Positions 46,295-56,717 of a stretch of 64,000 nucleotides of DNA are shown here, in pieces. Location of the stretch: positions 351,477,636 through 351,541,635 of the forward strand of contig CM041776.1 of assembly GCA_023374045.1 (NCBI GenBank), read 5' to 3'. How positions within the stretch are numbered: the first letter of the stretch is position 1; the number at the start of each line of letters is the position of its first letter. The position numbers and the translations under genes are program-made. The DNA is from Limonium bicolor (taxonomy: Eukaryota > Streptophyta > Magnoliopsida > Caryophyllales > Plumbaginaceae). Below the pieces are notes generated by a model. That model was not told the DNA's origin, did no database searches, and saw nothing but the letters and a program-made list of their open reading frames with translations.

Positions 46295-49200
46295 TGAAAT
46301 ACCCCAAACTTAGATATGGTGTTTAAATGATAAACTAAGATATAAGGAGGCTAAATAATGCCTTAGAAACATTAAGAAACATTTCTAATCAAAGAAAATA
46401 TAAGGAAACACCAAAAGAGCAGTTTTAACAAAAACGCTCTAAGCTTGGAGAGACATGGGAGAGTACCCAAGTATTGTTCTAAGACCTTAGTAAATCCTAA
46501 TGGTCATTTAAGTCAATTACCAAGAAAACCAAGCTTGAAAACAGTTAAAACACAAAATGTGCTTTAAGGAGTCTTAAAGCACGTTTTTGAAAAATTGTCT
46601 TGTAAATGAGTTTTGAATGGCTAAATGTCCATCACACTCTTTAATTAATATGTGTACTATATAGTATCACATTTGGAGGTCTATATCAATGGGAAATCAA
46701 AAATTTCACAACAATGTGCCTTGTTTTTGATGAATAGTGAATTATTAAGCTAGTTTATAACATAAGTCTATATAAGTGAGACATTTGGTCAACAAAGACT
46801 AAACTACCCTCATTCACTAAAGGGGGCCGGTTTTTTAAGTGTGACTCACCACACTTATCTAGCTAAGTAAAGAGAAAGCAAAATAAGTAAGTTATAAAGT
46901 AAAAACTATTCACCTTTTAAGATAAATATCACATTTACTTACCTCTCTCCTCACTTCTTCATTCTCCCTTGTTCACACGGTTTCTTGCTCTCTTTCTCTT
47001 CTCCATTCACGTAGAGCTCACCTCCATGAAAGCTCCATCTTCCTTGCCACATCTTGCTCATTTTAGCTCCAAATCCAAAACAAAATACATATTCTTCTTA
47101 GTTAGCTCAAGCTCCTCCTTTCTATCTTTTCAAAACTTCAAGAGCTTCATTTTGGTGCCAAGTCAAACCACCATTAGAGGAGGAAATTCAAGTTTGGAGA
47201 CTCCATTGGCATCTCCATTCTCTTAAGGTAAAGAAAGTGTAAGAAAATCTAGGTTTCCACCATTTTCTTCACACCGAAAATATATACTCATGGGACTCCA
47301 TGTTTATGCCTTGTTCTAGCTTGTTTCTACTCTTCAAAGGAGAGAGGAGGTCCTTCTTGCTTCACATCCAAGTTTGTCTTGAGAAACCAAGGTAAAACAA
47401 TCACATTAATACCTTAAAACATATTTTTAAACCTAGGGTTTGTTCCTTAGGGTTAATGTGTTATCTAGTACTCATTGGAGTCATTGGATATTGGTTAGAA
47501 CATTGGCAAGGAGAATCACATTGGTGACCGAGATTGAACAAAGAAAACCTAAGGAGAAAAGCTTTTAAGCTTGTGAGAAAACAAGGTAAATTACTTACCT
47601 TAAGGTGTTTTGTTGTTTAAGGGAATGAGATGTGGGTATATGATGAGTTTAGTGTAGAGTTTATATTGGGAAGGTGCTATAAAACCTAGGAGAAACAATG
47701 ACTATTCTTGTGAACTTGTGACTAAGGAGCAAATGAGAAAAGAGATAGTTTAAGAATATAAAGGTGAAGTACAAGAAGCATTTTTTTCAATGGGAGCCTT
47801 GTTGAGTGTATTCGCAGGTTGAAGGCATATATGTGGAAATTCAGTGGTTAAGATTATTGTCATTTAAGGGCCTAAGTGCCAAGCATTTTAAGTTTAAGCA
47901 CTATATGATGATGTGGTGTGTTTTGGTGTAAATTGGGTGTTAAGTTGTGTGTGTGAGAATTTGTGGTATTGGTTGTTTGATGGAGAAAAACCATGTGTTA
48001 GGAGTACTATATACTAGAGAACCCATGGCAAAATTTAAAGGAGAGTTTAAGTGTTTAAGATATCCTAAGGGAATTTAATGACTAAGGAAGTACTAGGAAT
48101 GTTCTATGGTTGTCTTGATGAAAAAGGGTGAAGTTAAGGTGTTTTAATGACTTATATGACTTAGGTATCACCATGGAAGATTTAGGAATCAAGAGAATGT
48201 ATTGAGTATTTAGGACTTAGGCAAATGTTGGTGCACAACTAGGAAGGAAATAATGTGATGATGATGGAAGTTTAACTTGTTAAGGAACTTTAAGTAAATG
48301 TTAAAAGAGTTTTAGATAGTGAGAGATGCTTGGGAGATGATGTTATAGTGGTGAAGAAAACATTTGGCATAGTGGTTACACTAGGTATGAACCACCACCT
48401 AGAAACCTAGAGGAAAACATTACAAGTGTTAGCATTATTACAAGGAAAATGCATAATGACTAAGGTGGATCTTGGTGGATGATTTAAGGTATTTTAAGGA
48501 GGGCTTAAGGTGTATTTGAGGTGCCCAAATGAGGTTATAACATATTAGATATATGAGGAGAAGTTTGGAGTTGAAAAGAATTTAGAAACAAGTTTTTGGA
48601 GCCGACCGGCCTTAGGACCGGACTTGCAAGGTCGGTCGGGCTCTGTTACACTACCGGAAAATGTTTCTGGAATCGACCGGACTTGGGGACCGGACTTACA
48701 AGTCCGGTCGGGCTTGTGTTTTGTGAGGGAAAATGTTTCTGGAATGGACCGGACATGGGACCGGACTTGTCAAGTCCGGTCGGCATGAATTTTGTACGGT
48801 ATAAGTCTCTGGAATCGACCGGACATAGGACCGGACTGTAAGTCCGGTCGGAGTGAATTTTCCAACGGTAAAAGGTACTGGAATGGACCGGACTTGGCAA
48901 GTCCGGTCGGTAAGTCCGGTCGAGCCTAAAAAAAAAAAAAAGAAATTTCAATTTCTAAGAATGGTAATGGGTAATGAGGTATGCCCTTGGTAGGGTAGTA
49001 ATGATTGGGACCCTAAGAACTTAAGGAATTAAGTTAAGATTAAGTATAAGTTTTAATGTTTAAAGTTAAGTTTGTAAGACTAAGTGATAAAGACTTGAGA
49101 GGTTATTGAATGGAAGTCCTTAGGGACTAAGTGAGTTAAGTAAGGTGCAAATAACTAATAACCTAAAAATGAATGAATGTTTTAGGTTTGTGAGTTGGGA

Positions 49201-50398
49201 CCCCGAAGAAGATTAGTCAAACAACGATCGACGGTGAACGGTACAATCCTTCTTGTGACCTGCTTGCTAACGAGGTGTCCCTCGGCTTGTGTGCTATCTG
49301 TTTATTTGCTATGACTAAAACAAGATAAAGCATGCAACCGGTTATATTGTTCTCGTTGTGATTGTGTTATATTTACACTAACCCGCGAGACTTGAGATTG
49401 TTACTAACCAAGTTTAGTACTTACTGAGTTAAGAATAAGAGTTAAGTTTGATGGTTGTTGGTTAATGCCCGTTAAGGCTTAGCTAGCACATGGTGTTTAA
49501 GATGTCTACTAACTGGAACTTGAGTGAGGAAACCCGGGACCGATCTCCGGTCATGCATGCTAAGGAAAAAGGGGGACGGTATCTGAATCAGATCCGCCCT
49601 CCGCTTAAGGACTTGTCTTCGGACTTGTAGCCTAGGGCCGGTTGCCGGCTCAGCTACGCTGGACTCCCGTCCAGAGTAGGTGGCATTAAGATGGTGCGGT
49701 GGGATCACCTAAATCCCAGGTTCGAATTAAGCTACAACCAATCCCTTCCAGGAAAGTTTGTATACTGAGATTAAGATTAAGATTAGATTAAGTTAAGGTA
49801 AGGTAAGGAACTGAGATTAAGGAAATGAGGACTAAGGAGGGGGTTACTAACCCACTTGATAAGGGAACGCTTGAGTCGTTCATTGTTTGTGAACTATATG
49901 TTCATCTGTGGTTATTGTTATTGCACTTCATATTATGCTTTGTATGTAATCAATTTCCATGCTATCGACAATTAGTCGTCGTAGCCCCGTTAGCTTGGGG
50001 GCCATGAGAGGGTGTACCAGCATTCGTGCTGACCCCCTCGGGGGCTATTTTTACACTTGCAGGTAAGAGGCCCATGAGGACGCACTACGAGAGTAGGAGC
50101 GGTTAGACTTAGGTGGGACTTTTTTTGAGTTCGGGTTGCGCCTGTGCACCCGACTGTTTATATTAAACTGATGTAAGTTTGGATTAGTTTGAGATACTAG
50201 TACTCGGTTGGTTGTGGTATTTGAATGTTGATGTTTAAGTTGGATAAGTATTTTGGATAAGTATTGTAAGTATTTAAGCCGGTATATTCTAACGATCAGA
50301 CCGTGGCAAGGTCCAGGTGTTGTTTATTTCCGCTGCGACGTATTCGATTAAGTGTTCAGATTGCGATAACCACGATAGGCTTTGGATGGGGTGTTACA
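46295..50398 (+). mobile_element. Element C 5' LTR
   Basis: 4,104 bp from TGAAATACCCCAAACTT to GGGGTGTTACA, preceded by CTATC. It shows a TATA-like TATATAA (46769-46775), a CT-rich leader (46935-47000), several donor-like AAGGTAAA sites (47227, 47390, 47585), the palindromic array (48600-48925), two GC hairpins (49983-50003 and 50031-50045) and acceptor-like TTTTTACACTTGCAG (50048-50062). It is nearly the same as 56718-60845 apart from many one-base indels. Confidence 0.95.
48600..48925. repeat. GACCGGAC/GTCCGGTCGG palindromic array, LTR C 5' copy
   Basis: Five units of about 65 bp, each with CGACCGGACTTGG, GGACCGGACTT and AAGTCCGGTCGG, separated by spacers carrying CTGGAAT. Each unit can fold into a hairpin. 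Confidence 0.92.
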
Positions 50399-50403
50399 AA
50401 AAG

Positions 50404-50415
50404 TGGTATCAGAGC
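50404..50415 (+). other. Primer-binding site of element C
   Basis: TGGTATCAGAGC five bases after the LTR end. A 10-bp inverted repeat (50409-50418 with 50421-50430) includes its 3' half. Confidence 0.92.
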
Positions 50416-50633
50416 GTAGTTACGCTCTGATCAAGAAATACCGGATATAAGTAACCACCGAGTTAGGATATAAGTTAAGGAGTAAGTATTGGGTTAAGGG
50501 TGTGAGAAGTTAGAGTGAGTAGAGTCAGATGACCACTAATAAGTGTGGATTGTCTTTACCGTCTACGGACGTTATAAATTTACTAACCAAAACAATGGTG
50601 AGTACGAATCTAATGTAAGTTATGCTTGTTCAG

Positions 50634-52030
50634 ATGGCAGGACGCCCTAGAGGAGGCCGAGGTCGCGGCCGGGGTGAGGATATTCCAGGGATACCTGGAG
50701 GGCAGACGATCGCAGAGATCGTAGCTGCCGCTTTAGGGCACATGGGCTATCAGCCTGGTGTGGGTGCACCACCTCCACCGCCACAACCTAGGGAACCAAA
50801 CTGGGTGAAGAGTCTTGCTGATCTTCGACCCGCGCACTTCAAGGGGGAGACCGATCCCGCCAAGCTTGAGGCGTACATCTCCGAGCTGGAGACCGCCTTC
50901 GAGACCCTTGATGTCCCTGCTGGGATCAAGGTGCGCTTAGCTGCTTTCTACCTGAAGGGGGCGGCGGGCGATTGGTGGAAGCTGGTGAGGGCCGAGCATG
51001 TGGCCAACCCAGAGTTCGGCTGGGAGCAGTACACCGCCTTGCTACGGGCAAAGTACTACCCCGCCCATGTCCAGACGAAGAAGCGCTTGCAGTTAGATGC
51101 GCTTAAGCAGTCGGACAAGATGACAGTGGACGAGTATTACTCAGAGTTCACTGCCTTGCTCCGTCTTCTGCCAGGTCTAGGGTATTCTGACCAGATCTTG
51201 GTGGACCGCTTCTATGGCGGGCTTAGCCATCGACTCCGCTACGGCATGGGGCCGACGAGTTACACTACCTTGCAGGTAATAAGAACGATTGAAATTTGAG
51301 TAAGTGGTGAATAAGATTTAGATTATGAGAAATAAGTGTGACTAATACTATGGAAAAGCAGGAGTGCTATCATGCCGCTGCTAAGGTTGAGATTACCGTC
51401 CAGCTGAGGGACGAGGAGAATGCAAAGAGGAAGAGTGCTGGGAAGAGCTCAGAGAGTCAAGGGCAAGGAGGGTACAAGAAACAAAAGTACCAGCCTCAGG
51501 CCCAGAAGAATCAGAACCCGAAAGGGAAGGAGGAAAAGGAGAAGGCTTCGGAAGAGCCATTGAAGCTGACCTATGCTATTGCAGCTACACCACTGCGCTC
51601 TAAGGCGCCAAAGGGTGAGAAAATTGATATTGAATGAGTTAAGAAATAAATTAGTAACCGTTTGAGATATGAGAATTGACAATAATCATCAGGATCTGAG
51701 ACTGAGAGGGGAGCCGGTGGTGGCTACCAGCGACGCTTCATCTGTAGATGGTGTCACAAGGACCACCCCGGGCTCGACTGTAAGGGAAAAGGTGGAGTGC
51801 AACTTCTGCGGAGTGTATGGACACGGCATACGAGTGTTACCGGAACCCTGCTAGCAGAGCCTATAGGCCCGACACCAGGGGCAAGGGCAAGACCGATCAG
51901 GGAGCTGGATCTGACGGTCAGAGGAAAGTGCAGCAGCCGGCGGACAAGAACCCACGGGCGACCCAGAAGACGGGGCCCACTCTACACATGGTGGACCGGG
52001 ACGATGAGCCTGAGCCCTCATCGAGGCCAG
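50634..52030 (+). pseudogene. gag: Element C gag (three exons, zinc-knuckle exon frameshifted)
   Basis: Homologue of B gag. ATG 50634 (MAGRPRGGRGRGRG) is chosen because it aligns with B's start after TTGTTCAG; an in-frame ATG 12 bp upstream is less likely. Exons are 50634-51275, 51362-51614 and 51693-52030, with GT/AG introns of 86 and 78 bp at the same places and phases as in B. The gag domain is intact (KLEAYISELETAFETLD, GDWWKLVRAEH, VDRFYGGLSHRLRYGMG). Exon 2 is Lys/Gln-rich. Exon 3 has knuckle CRWCHKDHPGLDC, then a one-base excess in an A run near 51790, a CNFCGVYGH half-knuckle and a one-base loss near 51825. The frame then continues (TLHMVDRDDEPEPSSRPG) to donor 52031. The indels could be sequencing errors. 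Confidence 0.82.
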
Positions 52031-52163
52031 GTACCACTATAACCATTTAGTAATAAAACTACCTGCTTACCGCATTATCATGCATGTTTGGTGAAATATA
52101 TGAGTTAAGTAAGAATAAGATGAGATTAGAACCTAAGTAAGACATAACCTACTACCACTTTAG

Positions 52164-52901
52164 GAAGATTCAACATCTGCTACCCCATACCATCTACATC
52201 TAACCCGGAGCACACCGACATCGAAACCATACACTTTCCAACCGAACAATGTCAGGTTATCCGCCCAGGTATGATTTTATTAAGGGGATACCTGACACCC
52301 GACGCACAAATAGCCATCATCAGGAGATGCAATCAACTAGGAATGGGACCGGGAGGTTTTTACACACCGGAGTACCCAGGGGGAGCAAGATGAAATTAAA
52401 GATGATGAGCTTGGGCAAGGATTGGAATCCGTATGCCAAGAATTACCAAACCACAAGGGAGCAAGATGGAGTCTCACCACCGGGAATACCCGAAGAGTTC
52501 CATCCAGTTATTACACAAGTCATGGAAATCGCTCAGCAGTTGGAAGCTGAACCGATTCCAGACATCCAGCCAGACATTTGCATTGTAAACTTCTACGAAA
52601 AAGATGGGAAACTGGGACTACACCAGGATAAGGACGAGACAACGGAGTCTCTCGAAAGAGGGATACCCGTAGTGTCTTGGTCCATTGGAGATGATGCGGA
52701 GTTTTTATACGGCGAGCAGAAGCGTGCGGACCGTGCAGATAAGATAGTACTTAAGTCAGGTGATGTATTAATTTTGGGAGGAGAATCAAGGATGTTTACC
52801 ATGGGATTAAGAGAATCAAGCTGAATACAGCACCGTCAGCAGTAATCAATGCGACGCATATGAGACCAGGAAGATTAAACCTAACCTTTAGACAATATTA
52901 G
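52164..52901 (+). pseudogene. AlkB-family dioxygenase of element C (two single-base frameshifts)
   Basis: Second copy of the AlkB exon. It starts at acceptor CTTTAG|GAAGATT (AG 52162-52163), in frame with gag donor 52030, and ends at TAG 52899-52901. Motifs are conserved: NFYEKDGKLGLHQDKDE holds the His and Asp iron ligands, GDVLILGGESR follows, a CAT codon for the distal His is at about 52800, and RPGRLNLTFRQY ends the protein. Single-base losses near 52390 and 52798 break the frame, so only residues between them form one long ORF. Many differences from B are at third codon positions, and protein identity is roughly 70 percent by eye. This implies selection on the protein after the two families split. 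The frameshifts may be recent decay or assembly error. Confidence 0.9.
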
Positions 52902-53044
52902 CCATGTAATGTTAGAATGAGATGTAAGATTGAAGCACATGTTGTAAACAGGATGGTCATAAATAAAATAACAGTGTTGTTCATATAAATTGTTACGACT
53001 CTTGTTATACCATCAATACTCATGGAGCTTGTGAACACAATTAG

Positions 53045-56000
53045 GTTATGGACTCGGTACGGAAGGTGCACTAAGCATACTCACAGAGGCACAGGCCGAC
53101 GCTAGCGGTACTATCCTCACCGGCACCTTTCCGATCAATGGGATTGAGGCATCAGTTCTCTTCGACTCAGGGGCCTCGCATACCTTTGTCTCTGCATCAT
53201 TTGCGAGCAGGTTGGGGCTAGACGCTGAGGAGCTACCCGACTTCACGGTTACGCTCCCGTCTAAGGAGAAGGTTCGTTGCACTCGTTACTACCGAGGAGC
53301 CACCATCAGAATTAAGGGGGAAGACTTCCCAGTCAGTTTCATTGAGTTCAGTAAGCTAGGATTTGATGTTATCTTCGGGATGAACTGGTTGGAGCGGCAC
53401 AAGGGACGTATCCTCTGCGCCGAGCATAGATTGCTGCTCAGGAGTCCGTCTGGGGTAACAATATCATACCGCCAGAGGCCCAGGAGCCTTCGACTAAGAT
53501 CATCACCGCCATGGCAATGCAAAGAGAATTAAGGAGAAAGGAAGAAGTATACCTCTGCTATGTACAGGACATAGAGAGAGACCCTGAGTTCGACCCCGAC
53601 TTACCGGTAGTGTCGGAGTTCCCCGACTTATTTCCACGGGAACTGCCCGGCATGCCACCCACTCGGGAGGTAGAGTTCACCATTGAGCTGCTACCTGGTA
53701 CCGGACCGATAGCCAAAGCACCATACCGTATGGCTCCGGCAGAAATGACTGAGTTAAAAGAACAACTGAAAGATTTGTTGGATAAAGGATTCATTAGACC
53801 AAGTGTGTCACCATGGGGAGCGCCAGTCCTCTTCGTGAAGAAGAAGGATGGTAGTCTCCGCCTCTGCATCGACTACAGAGAGCTGAATGCAGTAACAGTG
53901 AAGAATAAGTACCCACTACCCCGCATTGACGATCTGTTCGATCAGTTGAAGGGAGCATCTGTGTTTTCCAAGATTGATCTCAGATCGGGGTATCATCAGA
54001 TAGCCATTAAGGAGGGAGACATTGAGAAGACGGCATTCCGGACACGATACGGCCACTATGAGTTTACAGTGATGCCGTTCGGTTTGTCGAACGCGCCAGC
54101 GAAGTTTATGGATCTGATGAACCGCTTGTTCCGGGAGCAGCTGGACAAGTCGTGGTTTTTATTGATGACATTCTGATATATTCAAAGTCTAAGGTTGAGC
54201 ATGAGGAACATTTGAGGAGGGTGTTGGAAATATTAGGGAGAACCAGCTATATGCTAAGTTCTCCAAGTGTGAGTTTTGGCTTGACCAGGTCTCTTTCCTA
54301 GGTCATGTCATCTCAGATGCTGGGATCGCAGTGGATCCAGCAAAGATTGATGCCGTACGTACCTGGCCAAGGCCGAAGACTGTTACCGACATCCGGAGCT
54401 TTCTCGGTCTGGCAGGTTACTACAGGAGATTTGTTAGAGATTTCAGCAAGGTCGCGAAGCCGATGACCAGTCTGATGAAGAAAGATGCACCATTTCTATG
54501 GACAGTGACTGTGAGAGATCATTTCAGCGCTTGAAGGACTCACTGACCACTGCACCGGTACTGACCATTCCAGACGGTACAGAGGGCTTTGAGGTTTATT
54601 GTGATGCATCCGGCAGAGGGCTGGGTTGCGTGCTCATGCAACATGGCAAGGTGGTGGCATATGCCTCACGCCAGTTGAAGAAACATGAGGAGAACTACCC
54701 CACACATGATTTAGAGCTGGGAGCTGTAGTCTTCGCTTTGAAGATATGGCGCCACTACTTATGGGGTTAGTGTCACGATCTACACCGATCACAAAGTTTG
54801 AAATACATATTCACTCAGAAGGAGTTAAATCTTCGACAGAGGAGATGGTTAGAATTTCTGAAAGACTATGACATTGACCTCCAATACAAAGAAGGGAAGG
54901 CCAATGTTGTAGCAGATGCCCTGAGCCGTCGAGCACACTCACTCCATTCGCTAGTTTCTTTCTCCAGCTTGGTTGATGAGGTGCGAGAGGCTCAGAGGAC
55001 TGATGAGTATATGAGAGAGGTCAGACAGAAGCTGACAGATGGTACCTTTGAGAGTCAGAAATACGACTTCAGACTTCATGATGATGATCTGATCAGACTT
55101 AAGGGCCGATTATGCATACCACGAGGTAACACGGATCTGAAAGACCGTATACTTAGAGAATCACACTGTTCTTCAGTTTCCATCCATCCGGGAGCCTCTA
55201 AAATGTATAAAGACATGAAGAGATACTTCTGGTGGTCGGGGATGAAGACAGATGTTACCGAGTTCGTCTTGAGGTGTCTCACATGCCAGAAGGTGAAATT
55301 CGAGCACAGACGACCGGGCGGAATGGTACAGTCGATGCCAGTTCCGGAGTGGAAGTTCCATGATATCTCCATGGACTTCGTAGTTGGGCTTCCACCTGCT
55401 AGGGGAGGTCTCAACATGATATGGGTGGTGGTGGATCGCCTTACCAAAGTAGCCCGATTCATACCGATGAAGGATACTTGGAAGGTGACCAAATTAGCTG
55501 AGTTATTTGAGAAAGAAATCATGAGGCATCACGGCACACCAAAGACCATAGTGTCAGATAGAGATACCAGATTCCTTTCGAGGTACTGGAGAGCTACCAG
55601 AGAAGCGTTGGGTACAGAACTCAAACTGAGTACCGCGTTCCATCCTCAGACAGATGGTCAGACTGAGCGTACTATTCAGACACTCGAGGACATGCTGAGA
55701 GCATGTGCCTTAGACTTCCAGGGCAGTTGGATTGACAGATTGCATCTGATCGAGTTTTCATACAACAACAGCTATCACGCTTCGATCAAGATGGCACCTT
55801 TTCAAGCGTTGTACGGTAGACCATGTCGTACACCGCTCTGCTGGGATGAGTCGAGTGAGACGGTCATTATAGGACCAGAGTACTTAGAACAAGTTAAGGC
55901 TGAAGTTCAGCAAATCAGGGAGAACATGAAAGCTGCTCAAGATAGGCAGAAGTCGTATGCTGATGTTCGACGACGGGACCTGGAGTTCGCAGTGGGCGAC

Positions 56001-56410
56001 CGGTATTTCTGCGAGTATCACCGATGAAGGGTGTATTCAGGTTTGGGCAGAAGGGCAAGTTAAGCCCGAAATTTGTTGGTCCTTATGAGATTACGGAGCG
56101 GGTGGGCCCGGTTGCTTACAGGTTGAATTTACCTGCTGAGCTGGGTAAAGTGCATGATGTTTTCATGTTTCACAGCTAGAACAATACATGCACCACCCCT
56201 CCCATGTGTTAGAACCTGAGAGGTTGACTTTAGAACCAAATGAGATCCGTGGAGACTCCTCAGAGAATCTTGGACAGTAAGACTAGGGACACTCGCCACA
56301 AGTCAGTGCGACTGGTGAAGGTTCTCTGGTCTAACCAGGATGTCGAAGAGGCCACGTGGGAATTAGAGGATAAGATGAGGGCGAAGTACCCTTCTTTATT
56401 TACTGACTAG
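53045..56410 (+). pseudogene. pol: Element C pol (protease to chromodomain-like tail)
   Basis: Opens at acceptor AACACAATTAG|GTTATGG, in frame with gag donor 52030. Protease: LFDSGASHTFVSASF. Reverse transcriptase: [19 protein letters not shown] and [19 protein letters not shown]; the FIDDIL box at about 54159 lies just after a one-base loss. RNase [18 protein letters not shown]. The integrase is a 409-codon frame (54798-56027) with H-H-C-C zinc site (RCLTCQK), Asp in MDFVVGLP, Asp in VSDRDTRF and Glu in [10 protein letters not shown]. The C-terminus ATWELEDKMRAKYPSLF ends at TAG 56410. I count single-base losses near 53490, 54148, 54236, 54500, 54765 and 56003, plus damage near 56180-56240. 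Substitution stops are rare, unlike in B, so this copy may be functional if the indels are errors. Confidence 0.93.
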
Positions 56411-56717
56411 ATCGTCTGTATAGGGTACGGGGCGTACCCCTTTTTAAGGGGGGTAGAGCTTCCTCGCTTTTGAGTTAGGAAACGATCATGTTTGTCGTTT
56501 GTTTGGTTGTTTAAGATGTGGATTTGTGTAAGTTGCTACACTTTGGTGTAAGTTTGAGTTATGTATAACTTATGTATTGTATTTGAGATTGACCTTTGAG
56601 TCTTGAGATGTATGAATGTGAATATAAGATGTGGTATTAAGATTAAAGAATGTGTACCGTGAATGGTTAAACACATGTGTGAACTTTGAGGACAAAGTTC
56701 TTTTAAGGGGGGTAGAT
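56411..56717 (+). other. Element C 3' untranslated region with two polypurine tracts
   Basis: First copy TTTTTAAGGGGGGTAGAG at 56441-56458, after the inverted GTACGGGGCGTAC; second copy TTTTAAGGGGGGTAGAT at 56701-56717, adjoining the LTR. Hairpin CTTTG-AGGA-CAAAG (56684-56697) precedes the second. Confidence 0.85.

Noticed and set aside
48596..48951. Open frames on both strands across the LTR C array, and at 59035-59389
   Set aside because: Repeat translation of GACCGGAC units; the frames are not preserved between the two LTR copies.
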